64,000 bases of DNA, taken from positions 11,803,917 through 11,867,916 of the forward strand of contig NC_092571.1 of the NCBI RefSeq assembly GCF_037975245.1. The letters run 5' to 3'. Origin of the DNA: Apostichopus japonicus. Taxonomy: Eukaryota; Echinodermata; Holothuroidea; Aspidochirotida; Stichopodidae. The notes under the pieces were generated by a model that saw only the letters and a list, made by a program, of their open reading frames with translations, searched no databases and was not told the DNA's origin. Positions 23,501 through 35,900 of the stretch are shown here, piece after piece. Each line of letters starts with the position of its first letter. The first letter of the stretch is position 1. The position numbers and the translations under genes are program-made.

Positions 23501-25245
23501 TCTGTTTTTCATTTCATATTTTCAAGGTAGAATGTAAGCAGTGTCGACATTGAAACCAACGCCATCATTTGGTCATGTAAAGAGATTCCATTCTTTAGAT
23601 TCAACATTGGCAAACCCCATCTCCATAACAACAACAGAAAAATAGAAGACTTGATCAAGTATTTAGCCTTGTGTGTAAAGAACATTAAATCGGATCTTAC
23701 CCTAGTGACCTTTAACTTTACTTTGAAACATTCAAAATTGTTAAGGATATTTAGTCCGGTCGGACAATTTCTACAGGGGACCAAATGTATTCGTACACCG
23801 GTTTTACAGTCCAAGCTATATCAACAAATATATCCCCTTCAAGTAACCAGGCAATTTAATCAATGTTGTGTAGAGCTAAAAATGTCAAACAATGATATTT
23901 TATAGTTAACTTCTCAGTTGAATTCACTCAAATACGTTATTCAAGTATTGAGCCTGTGCGAACGTTATGGCATTTCTACTTCTTCTCGCTCAACCTGGTC
24001 CAGGTAAACCTCGTATAGTAAACCTAATTACGTGATGTCTACTTAAGGACCTTTGTCCCGATTCTCATATGCAAAAGTAGGCTAATATGAAATATGTGTA
24101 TAGGTCTTCATATAAGTGGCGAAACAATATTTTTTTAATTTTTCGTCCAGATTTAAAACTTGTGGTACATTTTGCAATTTTGAAGAATTTTCGATTGTTA
24201 TGGTTGTACCACACATACAAATTGTATCTTTGTATACTATGCGCTTGTATTTTTGTAATATTCTGTCTGCTGAGGAGGGGGGGGGGGGCTGAAGCTACCC
24301 AGAAGTATATGTGATTCAGATATGGATTGGAAACTTAAGGCGGATCATGTAAGTTGCCAGGTTTTTCACTTAGCTTCTCTTTTTAATAAAGTAGATTTCC
24401 TACTTTAAAATAAAGTGGATCACAAAATACTCATGTTCTCTAGTAGTGTATAAGCTTTACAACCGTAGTAGTGAAAGTTTAAATCGTAGCCTACCCAATC
24501 CAAGGTCAATGAAGAGAAAAACAAATAAACATCTGGTCAAATTGCATCTATGACATCCTCTCCCCCTACTGTTACCCCACCCTCTCTCTCTCTTTTCTCT
24601 TCCCCACCCCCTCCCTCTGCCCCTTCAAGTGAACTTATATTTGGAAACGTACTTAACACCCTTACGGCGAGTGATGTTACATGCAACCATATACTGCTTA
24701 AATCTATTGTTATAATAAATCAGTTATGATCCTCAAATAATAGCAACTATATAGAAAGTCAACTTCCGCACCAGAGCCTTTAATGGTCTTAAGTTAACAA
24801 CCCTCAAATTCACAGGAATAATTCAAAAGGGCCAGAAATCTTCAAGGTAATCTTACGTGCAGAAGTCTGCAACTTATGATACCCCCACCCCCCCCCCCCA
24901 AAAAAAAATTGACAAAATTTAAACAATTTAATTCAATACTGATGACCCTCCAAAATCAATGCGATTATCATAAAGTATTTCTGACGTTTTCCTTACAATT
25001 ATACGTTTTTATTGTGTATATTTAATACCCCCAAAAAATCGTTGTAATCTGGTTATCACAAGCGAGCGTGGCCTTTTACAGTTTGTGCCACAAAGTGTAT
25101 ATTAATTTGCCGCTACAGTGGATGTTTATTCTACATATGTCAATGAAATGGCAGGTTATCGATTAGTAGTGTTAATCCTTCAAACGACTGACTGAATTCT
25201 TAATTCTTTTTCTGTGAATCTTCTTTTACTTCTTTTCGAATACAG
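20505..25245. other. hes 3' region and following non-coding DNA
   Basis: The first few hundred bases should be the hes 3' untranslated region. They are AT-rich with several AT-rich words of the kind linked to unstable messages, but I see no clear AATAAA. Beyond that there is a TA tract (21338-21390), a partial MITE end (21808-21840), C runs (21979-21990, 24888-24899) and a CRE palindrome at 23460-23467. No exon was recognised before the candidate at 25246. Confidence 0.4.
21808..21840 (+). mobile_element. fragment of the long-TIR MITE family
   Basis: CCATTGACTTACATACTAAA followed by TTCGTCAGTTTTC matches the terminal repeat of the element at 7391-7933 (CCATTGACTTACTAACTAAA). Confidence 0.45.
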
Positions 25246-25460
25246 GCTGGAAGATTTCGCGGTCTGATGGGCTGAAGGCCATGAGACCCTCAACCCGGTG
25301 AACAACTCAAGGCTAAACGGATTTGGGAGAATTGAAGGATATTCCAGCATGCTGCCCTCTATTTTATATTAGCCAACTTTCCCGCGCTGAACTGTTTGAT
25401 GCAATACTGAAAAAATATATTAGTGAACCAATGAAAAATATAAAATAAATAAATTTAATT
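25246..25460 (+). other. candidate terminal exon with poly(A) signal
   Basis: A strong acceptor (pyrimidine tract TTCTTTTACTTCTTTTCG, then AATACAG at 25239-25245) is followed about 200 bp later by AATAAATAAAT, a double AATAAA signal near 25445. One frame after the acceptor reads WKISRSDGLKAMRPSTR and then stops, so it could be the short coding end and 3' untranslated region of a plus-strand gene, or the last exon of a non-coding RNA. The upstream exons are not identified. It is too far from hes, which already has its own stop, to be needed by it. Confidence 0.3.
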
Positions 25461-25679
25461 ATAATTTTGAAGTACTTTAACCGAAGAGGGACTACATTAG
25501 ATGACTGTTTAACTACTCAAGTCGGAATGCCACAAGATGTGGTCCTGGCAGTGGTCACGTGGGCAGGAAATCACTTTGAATTTCTGCCAGTGAGGTTAAA
25601 GGGAAACAGGGGAGGGAGAATGTACCTTGGATCTGCACCTCAGGACATCATAGGCCCCAAAGGAGTGGTCTAATTATGT

Positions 25680-28600
25680 TCCGGCTAAATTTAAAATAAT
25701 TCCCCAAAAGAAATTTTTCCCTCGAATGAAGTTGTGGGGGGGGGGGAATCCCACTGCGACGCCTATGGGTCTGGGGTACGGGGCAACATTAATACAAATA
25801 ACTACAACAGCAACAATTGGGAAATGATGTTGCATATATCTCAAACGTTTTCAGGTACAATAATAATAGTAAGCTACACAAGAGCATCTTTAAAACTCTC
25901 ATTCTCTGTATTCAAGACCTGAACAAAGCAGTGTTTGTTCAAGTTACCCCGTACTTCACCCACTCCCCCCCCACTCTCCCCTCCCCCACCCCTCTTCCAA
26001 TCCCAACCTGCGTAGGTGTTACACGGATATTAGATAACAGCAATAAACGAAATCAGGTTATCAGGTATCTCTCAAGCTTATAGATTTCGATTAACCCCCC
26101 TCACTAACCACCCCCCCCCCCCGCTCAAAGAAGAAGACAACAAAACACATAAGGACACTCTCCTAGCTTGTTTTTAACCAAATGAAGATTAATGAGTGAG
26201 TAAAACCAATGGACTCGATTCAATTACTCAACATTTACGCGTCCCCCCCCCCCTCCATTTTGCCGGACAGTTTTCCTGCAGCAGTATTGAACAAATTCAA
26301 ATGCAAACTTGGCAAATTTTAACTTTCGATTCGTTGAAATTATAAGTTGATTAAGTCAAGCTATAATGATTTACATTTTTATGTTGAAATTTGTCGACTA
26401 ACATACCATTGACAAAATATTAACACTGATGCAGTGTGTAGGCTACTCCTTTCACGTTTCCCCTAAGTATACTGGTAGTCGCTCTTCTTGTTGTTTAAGT
26501 TGTTGTTGCATGTTTTTGTGTATGTGTGAGTGCAGAAGGGGGAGGAGGAGGGGGAAGGGGAGGGAAAGGGGAGAGGTGGAGTTGGTCCTCTGTCGGCTTT
26601 CTTGTTGAAGATGTCGATAAAGAGCGTTTGCCTGTGTACTTTCCACCGACCATCCTGAGATTCTCGGTTTATCTGGCGGAATGAACCTTAAGTTTTTTTT
26701 CATGAAAATGAGCAGGGAATTGCATGGTTTACTATTGTTGTTTCGACCAGACGCAGATCCAGGGATAGTAGGGTAAGGGGCTTCGAGAATTGGGAGTATC
26801 TACCCCCTTTTAACCCCGCAAAAAAGTAGTTAGTAACCAGATTTTTCTTAATGAACTATTAGTTTATAGCCTAAATATGCATCAGAATGCACCATTTCAC
26901 GCCTAAATATTTTGACCGGTTTAGTATACCACAGGCCACCTTAATGGACATGCACCGTGGCTTTAACGTGACTGAGTCATATACGTCCTTGTTCGTTCTC
27001 CGATTTCCAGCGGTACTTAAAGCCTATGATGATGGGTAAAAAGCCACACTAACTTGCAATATTGTTGATAATTTACCTGATGGGTATAATTTTGTAATGC
27101 ATTTTTTGGCATTTTTTACGTTACAGCTCAGAAACTTGCATCACTTTTTTTTCTCTTTAAAATAAGACATCTAAGTTCCAACATTATAAAATTTTCAGGT
27201 TTTCCTAGTTGTGCCTGCGCCACTAATTTGTTATGAATTCATTCATGTTATCCGATGTATAAGCTATACTACCGGTAGCATCACTACATAAATTAACTTT
27301 CGTTTGAATAAACAAACTTTAAAATGGGGGTGTTGAAGTTTTATCCTTCATCAATTTTACTTTTATTTTGACTACTTCCCTCGAAATATTTTGTTAAACT
27401 GTTGACATAAAACGTAAAATGCTTCTTACCCACGCGTCGTCTGCTCGGTAATACATCATCTCCTATTAATTTCATGATTACCGGTAATTAAACTATAGGA
27501 GCTACACATTAAGTTGAATACTCTGAAAAGGAGAATACAAAACAAAGGTGTTTAAATAACCCGGTCACATGAACACGCAATGAAGACTGTACATCGGTTT
27601 TTATTATCTCCGTTCATGACAAATCCCTGCTCGTACAATCCATTAAGTCAATCATATACTTCCGTTGTAATTACCCAATTATGTTTGGAATCTTTCTTTT
27701 TGGAATAGACCTATTAATGACGCCATGTATATATTTGGTGAACGTGCTGATGAGATATTTCTTACTCCTTCTATTATCCCATATTGTAACCGTGTATAAT
27801 AAGTCAGTGATATAATATCGCAGTTTGCATACTGAAGAGAGGTTTATCTTTGAAAGAGTAAAACTTATATTATTAAATCCGCCAGTTATACTTTACCATT
27901 CCCAGCCGTAAGCTAATGTGTCGCATGTTATACGTGCGCATGCGTAAATTACCTGGCATGGGGAGAAGGTGGACTCAGTAGAAGTATGCATTGCGTCATC
28001 AGACTGATCCAACTCGCTTATCCACCCTCTAAAACCGCACAAAATAGTGGCCAGTAGGGAAATGGGAATTGGGACCCTCTCTCTAAATTAAATAGACTGC
28101 TATCGGCCGTCCATGTTCTGAACTGTATTGCAATTGAGTTGTCCATCAAAAAGAAAATACTAGTGCATATGTCACCCTCTTCCATATTTTGCTCCACCAA
28201 TTCAACCATCCCGAGCAGGGAAAAGTTTTTTGGCTGTAAAGGTCATGCATACGTCTTATACCTTAAGTTTAACCTTGCAAAAATAAGCTTGTGAAAATAC
28301 AAACCAAGGAGCGGAAACCTGAGGGAGCGGAAACCCCAGGGAGGGGCAACATGAGGGAGGGGCATGGTGCACATATATTTGAGCGGATATCCCAATAACA
28401 CCCCATTCGTCACGCTACAATTTCTAGAGAATTTCCTTATCATTAGTTTCGGCGGGGGGGGGGGGTCTTTTTCCCACGCCACATAATTATATCTTCAAAT
28501 GGTTGGTCTCTTTCAATTCGATGAACGCTGAAGTCTAGCCGAATATTGAATCGTTTTCTGGACACGTAACTTCGGAATTCGCCTTCCCGCTTTATGAAAA

Positions 28601-28690
28601 GGCTATGACATTGACGTTTGATCAAGCAGACGACACTTGAAAGTACACGCACGAGTGTTAAATAGCAGGGACGACGATTAACTGGATGAT
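25680..28690. other. non-coding stretch
   Basis: G/C homopolymers (25736-25745, 26110-26122, 26244-26253, 28453-28466), a purine-rich G tract (26536-26578), a MITE-like segment near 26756-27222 and an NRF1-like word TGCGCATGCG (27935-27944). No coding exon recognised. Confidence 0.4.
26756..27222. mobile_element. probable hAT-like MITE, ends uncertain
   Basis: Left CAGACGCAGATCCAGGG and right (in reverse) TAGTGGCGCAGGCAC resemble the CAGxGGCGxAG ends of the other MITEs. The interior word TGCATCAGAATGCACCATTT resembles the GCACCAAATTGCATCTGAG type in the element at 1449-1825. I could not find a target duplication, so the limits are tentative. Confidence 0.4.
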
Positions 28691-28693
28691 TAC

Positions 28694-28732
28694 TATAAAA
28701 AGACTTAACTTTTGTTGAGGATATATCATTCT
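28694..28732 (+). promoter_or_regulatory. candidate core promoter: TATA box and initiator
   Basis: TATAAAAAG at 28694-28702 and an initiator TCATTCT with A at 28728 are 34 bp apart, the same spacing and initiator word as in hes. An ATG followed by a splice donor begins 26 bp downstream. Confidence 0.5.
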
Positions 28733-28765
28733 CAAGTTTCACGAGAATACTTTATGGCAAAAAAG
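28728..28765 (+). other. candidate first exon (MAKK|) of an unidentified gene
   Basis: ATGGCAAAAAAG at 28754-28765 is followed by a strong donor GTAAGC. The next good acceptor, CCCTACCCTACAG|G at 29779/29780, would add GCT TGG TAA, giving only six codons. Either the true second exon lies further on, or the start is an upstream ORF, or the transcript is non-coding. If it is a protein gene its introns could take up much of the AT-rich DNA to the right. Confidence 0.3.
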
Positions 28766-31700
28766 GTAAGCTTTCTGTCATCATCTTAGATCTCGAAGTG
28801 TATTTCACAGGGCATGCACAGAAGGGAAAAAGCGGTAACGAATGAACTCGCCGTATCTGATACGATGCGGTGGAAGAAGTTGAAGAGACGTTCAATATGT
28901 ATAGATCGAAGAGTGTAATCTTATCCTATGGCATTACCAATATACGGTATAATACAACTATATAGTCGGGCCCATTAACTAGCAGTCCGATTGAAAGTAG
29001 CCCTGCTCGACTTATGATTCAGAAACTTTGTTTTTTTTACAATTTGAAGTTATCTTTAACACTTTCTTTCAAGTATGTTAGACCTAATCCAATGGTAAAG
29101 AAAATTAGCGGTTTTGAGTTAGGTTAATACCAAAAGATCTCTTCTCACCATGAACGAAAAAAAAAATAAGGAATCCAAGCCTAACGTTAGGCTTATCTTA
29201 GGGAGGTGTTTTACCTAGCTAGGCGGCAAATAGGCCTAAGGCTAGACTTCCTAGACTAGTGCCCCCTCCCCTAGTTAACCTCAGACTTCTTAACAGGTTA
29301 ACATTACATATGAGTGTGAACTAACTTCAGGTCTAAATGAATTTACCCTCACACCCACTTCCCTGTCCCAACTGCACCTTCTATCCCCAGCCTCACCTCT
29401 GTCCCCACCCCAGCCTCAACCATCCCCTCCCAGCCTCTGTCTCCATTCCCCCACCCTCTGTCACATCCTCTCTTCCCTTTCCCATCCTCTGCCCCTGTGG
29501 AGGGAGAGGACCAAAGATCAGATTTTTATAAGGTCACCCCCTCCTCCCTTTTATTGAAAACAAGCTGAACATACCATTCATTTAAAGTCATAACTTAGTT
29601 ATTTCAGTATAGTTTACTTCCAGATTTTGTTAACTATATGCACAGTTTTATTAAGTTTTGCCTGTATACATCTGCTGTGAAGTGATCAGTCATACTTTCA
29701 AAAGTGTAACCTTTCAGACTGATTGGTAGGCATCGGATTTCTTTTAATCAATAATTAATATTCTCTCCCTACCCTACAGGCTTGGTAAAAGTGCCCTCCA
29801 AGGATTGCTAATTTTGTGATAGATCTCAAAGATTAGGTAGCTCAATCATACATGAAAAACCATTTGAAGTTCAATCATATAACTGCTCAGTTGAAAAGAA
29901 ATTCTTGAATTAAGATGTGGCAAGTTACTTCAATGTTTATGCCTGAGTATTCCTAATATTTTGAGAGAAATGAATATACACGAAGTATCGCAATTGCTAC
30001 ATGTATGTATTCTACAACATGTAATTTTATTAGCTCATCAATTCAATGTGATTTAGAATTAATAACTAATTAATAACTTTTCTTTGATTGTTGAACACTA
30101 AATCATTGGTTAATTTTTTTTTATTTACAGGAAATAATTCAGCAAAGCTTATGTAATTTTGTAAAGTTGATAAAATAATAAAAAATACCACAGTATTATG
30201 CACAAAAAAAATTACCCAGGACATCTTTGCATCTGTGTTAAGGTTTGCCCAGTTTTGCCTGATTGCATTTCTACCAAATAAATTATTTCCCTGGGAACTT
30301 TAAATTTGCAGGTACAGTAACAGGAAATCACAGATTTTTTGTGGTATTTGCACAGTACAGTGTGAGTTCGAGTTCTTCAATATTTAGACAGGTTATAAAT
30401 CCACTTTTGCTGTACATCTACCTGCAGTATTAGGCAAAGCTGTATCTATATAACTTTCAACTTGATGAAATTAAATTTGCAGCCTGCCCTAGAATTGGAT
30501 ATAAAACATTGGAAATTAATTACTGATTACGATGATAAACACAAGTCAGCCCAAGGTTTCAATTCCATTTTCAAATTTATTTCTCTTATGTTTGTAATTT
30601 AAGTTAAATACAATATAGCAATATGGTTGGAACTAAACATATGAAGGGCACTGGTAAAAAACAGTGAATACTATTATCTAAGCTCGTGATTTTAATTAAT
30701 TTAAATTTTGTTTGTTTGTAAATTAGTTGCAATTAATTATTTTTTTAAATTAATATTGAAATCGCCTCTAATAATACACATGTGCAGGATAAAAGGAAGA
30801 GTTCAAAAGTTAATAAAAAGAATTAAAGTAGGTTTTGTGGAACAACACCCTGAATAAATATGGCAGCCCCATAAACGAAAGAATTTTTAAAACGTACAGT
30901 TCGAAAAAAATTTTTTAAACGTACTGTACAGTTCGAAATCTTGAGGTGATGTCCATAAATTCAAGGTCATAACCTGTCAGTATGCTACTCAAAGGGCTTA
31001 TATCTTATTTCGGATAACAGTATGATATAAAGTATGATGTAAAGTATATAAAGTGTTATAGAATTGAGATAAGCAACAAGATTTGGGTAATTCTAATATT
31101 AAGGTAAAAAAATTGAAATTTGAACATTTTTCGCCTCTGACCTCATCATTGAATTAAGTCTCAATGTAATATTTGCTAGATACATATTTTTTCATTTACA
31201 ACTTAATCAAGGTATTCTTAAAAGGGATCTATCATTATAGATCACAGCCTTGACAGCTTCTTGGCTATACACTGTATGGTGTAGAATGCTGTTACAACTG
31301 GATAACAATAGGCTAAGAGGATTAGGACACAAGCAAGCAAGTATGATGACAATCACCAAATTGTGCTGGGAAAACTCATGAAAATTTGTTCACAATAGTC
31401 AGAATATCTCGATTGACAGGCTTCCGTTTCTGGATGGTTGGTTACAAATCACATATCTCCCAAAAGGTTCCAAGGAGACTAGAAAATGTGTATGTCGTTT
31501 TATGAGCCGTATTGAGAGCTGTGAAGCAAAAACGTGTATTTTTGCCCTTTGAATTTTGTCAAATGACATATTTTGCACAGACAATTCAAGTCCACTACCA
31601 TGTAACTTCTTTTAGAAAGTGTGATATGTAAAATAGTTGCAAATTAAATTAACTGTGTAAGGGTTGTATCCACTGTGCTTGCCTTGGCATATATATCCTG

Positions 31701-32600
31701 GATAGGTTCTCAGATCGCAGGGTACTATATTTTTTATGTGATATAAAATTGTAAAAAAAAATTAAATTCAAGCTAGGTTTATGGATTATGAGTATACCTA
31801 TTTAACTCCTTGCAAACGATTTGTGCCAGTCCTAGCTATCCTCAAGGGAGGATTCTGGGTTCATGTTTTAGTATATGAGCAATGTACAGGATAGGCTAGT
31901 AGGGTGCTCAAAATTACCAGAGATTTGTGTGTGGGCATCTTATTGAGAACCTCTGTTCCGGTTGAAAGCTTCAGAGAGATTTCACTATCTTTGTTTATCT
32001 GGTAAGTGCACAAATTTGGGGCTTTAGTTTCTAAAGTTCAAAGTCAGATTTTCATTGGAGCTCTCTTCCTCTGTCTCACTCCTGCCTCTTCCTGAATTTC
32101 CTCAGAAATTGCACATTGAATCGGAGCATTCTAAGCTGCATGCGTATTAAAGTTACACAGTTTAATTCCAAACTCTTCACTCGGGACACTGAATTGTCTT
32201 TTATTGTAACTGATGGATGACTCGTCTTTAGATCTGAAATTATGTTATATTTTACTACAGGAACTCTTCATGTTTTTGCACACTAGTTATAATGTCATAT
32301 CATGCCAATTGACATACTGTAGGGTAAGACCCAACTGATGGAACTTATTCTAGCCGACAAAATTTACTGCTCACCTTCATAGAAACAACAAACCAATATA
32401 CAGCAATAGACTATGGAATGACACTTTAATGAGCAATCAAATTAAAGTGAAAACTTTTAAAAAGGGCTGTCAGCTAAATAGTTGAAGCAGATATCGTGAG
32501 GAAGTTAGGATTTGTTATTTACAATCTTGGTCATATCTGGGGTTACTAAGAAACTCAAGAGTATGGAAGTATTCATGTATTTATTTTTATGGGGCCGGGG
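28766..32600. other. AT-rich non-coding stretch
   Basis: It holds a CT-rich tract (29345-29500) that yields a spurious proline-rich frame, and an acceptor-like site at 29779. Two copies of AAACGTAC..AGTTCGAAA lie close together (30890-30940). No recognisable exon was found. Confidence 0.4.
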
Positions 32601-32639
32601 GGGGGGGGGGAATGTGTTAGGGTAATAAATTACTTTCAC

Positions 32640-32960
32640 GCTCAGAGCAGTGCAGCTCAGGGAAGAGTCTGCGCAGTATCATATTGCAAAAAGGCTATGG
32701 AAACAGTCCACTGGCTATCCAAGTGCAAAGATGTAATTAGTAGCAGTTTGGTTATGGAACTCCTTCTCGGTTGAAGTTAGGTCTTTAGATTCTATTATCC
32801 GATTCAAGCGCTGTCATAAAACTTTTCTTTTCTCTCAACTCTGTTAGTTTTTGCACATTCAGAACCCATAAAGCACATTGAACAACTTTTGTTGGAGTCT
32901 GCGCTATATACTGTAAGACTAGTTATTATTATTAGTTATTTTTATTATTTTGTATGCAGG
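32640..32960 (+). mobile_element. 3' end of a LINE (ORF2 C-terminus and tail)
   Basis: The frame at 32743-32847 reads AVWLWNSFSVEVRSLDSIIR, then FKRCHKTFLFSQLC and a stop. This is the WNSLPxxVR...FKxxLKTFLF ending common to many non-LTR retrotransposon ORF2 proteins. A VHWLSKCKD word (compare LHWLPVxxR) precedes it in another frame. The tail is rich in TTATTATTAT. It is 5'-truncated, as expected of target-primed copies, and frameshifted. The clade cannot be fixed from this much. Confidence 0.7.
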
Positions 32961-33165
32961 AACCACACAGTAGTATTTGATAAGAAACAAGAAGAGTCTT
33001 CACAACTGCTAGACAAAATTATAAAATATAAAATTAAATTGTAAATTATTTCCCTGCATGGTGCTAATAGGCAGCAATGACATTGGACTTTGCATCACAG
33101 GCATACATAGCTATTTCATACACAGAGAGTGTTTAGTGCTATTGGCTGGAACCAACCTGTCATGC

Positions 33166-33277
33166 AGAATATACACTTGCAATACATGGACTTTGCTCTG
33201 CACATGATGTAAAGATGTTTCTCAGTAAAGGAGAATATACACTTGTTGCGTGGACTTTGCTCTACCTACACATGATG
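33166..33277. repeat. 66-bp-period tandem duplication
   Basis: AGAATATACACTTG ... TGGACTTTGCTCT ... CACATGATG occurs at 33166-33209 and again at 33232-33277 with small differences. Confidence 0.8.
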
Positions 33278-33289
33278 AGCAGAAGGGCT

Positions 33290-34104
33290 ACCATGGTGAA
33301 ATGATATTGCTTCATTGGGACTTTTGACATTTTGAAACATGGTATATTGCCAATAACTTTAAGATTATAAGTAGTGCAAAGTAAATACTGCTCTGCCTCA
33401 ACATTTTGTATACAGTAAATGTGCAGTATCTGTGAGGCTTCGTGCAATAAGATGAGATTAAGAAAATTACTAAAAATCATATGATTTAGGTGGATAAATA
33501 AACCCTGTTCATGACACCTAACGTGACAGAATTTGCAGAAAAGCCATTTTCTGCCTCTTAGCAACATTTCTGTTACTATGGATGGTATAAACATTCTTTT
33601 TCTTGCATACCAAACTTTTCACTGACTTTTCAACTTATACCAGTATTGGCAAAGGCCTTGCATGGTTTACATGATATTGGGCAATCCAGGGGCAATAAAA
33701 AAAAAGCAGTGCACAGGGGTTAAGTAGTTAGTGCCGATCATCATCAGGACTGAATGACTGACCCACACAATCTAAATATATACTTTTATTGTTTGGCAAA
33801 TGTTGTAGACTTGAATGGTGACATCAGCATATATACATTTTTCTGAGGTTGAAAACTGCTAAATTTGAAAATTGTTTGACATTATTGAAGGTTGGATAGT
33901 AGTTTAGCAAACAAGCAATGACTAGGCAATGATTTGTGATCACTACAATTTTTTTGGAGAGGGGGGGGGGGGCATGTGCATCGAACAATCACAATATCAC
34001 CAGCATTGTTAGTGTCAGGGGCAAGGTTGCTGTACAACAAGCCAAAACCAACTAATCAGGTACAGTACAGTATAAAGTCTGTACATAGTTGACATTTCAC
34101 AGTA
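33290..34104. other. non-coding stretch
   Basis: One chance minus-strand frame (33262-33594) without recognisable domains, and a G run at 33961-33972. Confidence 0.4.
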
Positions 34105-34118
34105 TACTATAGATATTG

Positions 34119-34294
34119 TGTGTAAAAGTAAGTTGGCCTGACGTTTCGATCCTAGCAGGATCTTCTTCAAAGGCTAAATGCATTTAGCCTTTGAAGAAGA
34201 TCCTGCTAGGATCGAAACGTCAGGCCGACTTACTTTTACACATTCTATTACACAGGCTCTCTAGTGGATAAGCAGTTTGCTAACAGTTTTATTT
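34119..34294. mobile_element. 176-bp palindromic insertion with 14-bp TSD, Penelope-like terminal fragment
   Basis: The direct repeat TACTATAGATATTG at 34105-34118 and 34295-34308 flanks the insert exactly. Inside, 34121-34240 is a palindrome with 60-bp arms and one mismatch, centred on ATGCAT. Each arm, read toward its outer end, gives TTGAAGA, a GATCC/GGATC stem with loop TGCTA, then GAAACGTC. This is the order of a hammerhead ribozyme core (CUGANGA, stem II, GAAA, GUC), which Penelope-like elements are known to carry in their terminal repeats. Here the first core base is T rather than the catalytic C, and an extra A follows the core, so activity is doubtful. Insertion limits are secure; the family is inference. 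Confidence 0.65.
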
Positions 34295-34309
34295 TACTAT
34301 AGATATTGG

Positions 34310-35900
34310 TATAAAATTGTTAAATTGCTGTAAGACTCATTTGGTACAGTGAATGAAGATGCTTTGATATTAGTATATATGGGAGGAAAAAAAGTGAAAA
34401 CATCTGGTTACACTTTTTTGTTTCTTTTTAGCTCTTCATTATTTGTTTAAAATTTATGGTTTCAGAAACATTTTATGTCAGTAAAGCCTGTAGACAAACG
34501 TTTCATGTGCCTGAACATGTACATGTGTTCTACATTGTAACCTAACATAGTATGGTGAACTTTCTTTAACTACAGAGTACTGTAGTACCGTCGACTTCAA
34601 CTTTGTGTAATAAGAATTAAATGATAAATTGTTCAATATTTCTTATCTTTATAAATGTTTAAATATTCATGATTGAATAAGACTTGGATTTTGTTTACTG
34701 TTTATTTCTGTGACTCATTGAATTAGCAAGGTTGAGGTGAAATAATGTGCGAAATTAGGTAAATCAGACAAAGTAATTAGTTGCTAAATTTCTTTGGGCA
34801 ATAATGTTAAATTCTAGAAATTTGTAGCAAATTACTGTATTGAAATAAAGATAATTATGCAAATGTTTATCGATTGTAGATCGATGCTTTATCACTGAAG
34901 ATGGTATCGTTGACAATGTACCTAATTCTTCCATAATCTCAAATATTGTGTATCCACTCTTATTATTTATCAGTGTATTATAAACCATCGATGCTGTTCT
35001 TTGTTGTGTGATAATTGATATCCTCAAGTAAAGTTCGTCGATATACTGATATACCTTGTATCTAGGTAATTGGTAAATTTGCTTTACACCCATACATACA
35101 GTATGGACATCAACCCATGACAAATATACCAGGTTTACTTGAATTCTTGCAAAAAGGTCTCGTAAACTTTTCCTGTAAAGGCTGTGCACTAAATACACAT
35201 GTTTTCCTTGAGGTACATCAGTTTTGTTGTGTGAGATATGACACTTCCAACACAATAAGTGGCTTGGGCTCTTGAACCACAAAGTACTGTGTGGATTTTC
35301 ATTGCTGATCCTCCTAAAGTAGGTAATTTATCCACTGTGGAACCAATGAACCTTAATAATACCATTGTCAGGTCTATACAAACCTTTAAAAGTACATTTC
35401 GAAACCACAAGCTGATGAATGTCCACTGTTCTGAAAGGCTCCTTTAAAAGTTGTGTTTTGTGTTCAAAGTTTCCAGTCTTGTTGTTTGAACTCTACTCTA
35501 CTGAACTGTTAATTAAAGATTGGGTACCATACACATGTAACTGAAAATATTATTTGCATCTACAGTTAATCTCCAAATTGTCACTACTAGATGAAATAAG
35601 GAATGGCAGGGCAAATCCCAAAGGATGTTTTCTAGTTGTCCCTTAGACAACCAGGTCTTACAGTTTGGTTGTGCCAACAGCAAATATGGTTGTCTGAAAA
35701 GTGTCTAGCAAAAATAACAATGTACACTGTTACAGAGATGTTTTAAATGTTTAGGTTTGGTGAGTAGAATGCCAGCAGGTACTAGGCCAGTAAAACTCCC
35801 CTTTGGATAGATCATAGACTGCCACTGTGTCTCTTTTTTAATGTTATATCAGTATCCTCAAAGTGATGAGGGATAATACCAACTTATCATTTTACCTATT
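34310..35900. other. AT-rich stretch with an unexplained 172-codon frame
   Basis: The minus strand is open at 34764-35282 (172 codons from ATG). No domain, signal peptide or membrane segment is recognisable, and overlapping frames are open on both strands between 35189 and 35447. Chance or a decayed repeat is more likely than a gene. Confidence 0.3.

Noticed and set aside
29337-29531. Proline-rich 64-codon frame
   Set aside because: Produced by a CT-rich low-complexity tract.
34764-35282. 172-codon minus-strand frame, the longest outside the retrotransposon
   Set aside because: No domain, no splice context, overlapping open frames on the other strand, and AT-rich composition like its surroundings. 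Kept only as a note in the regional entry.
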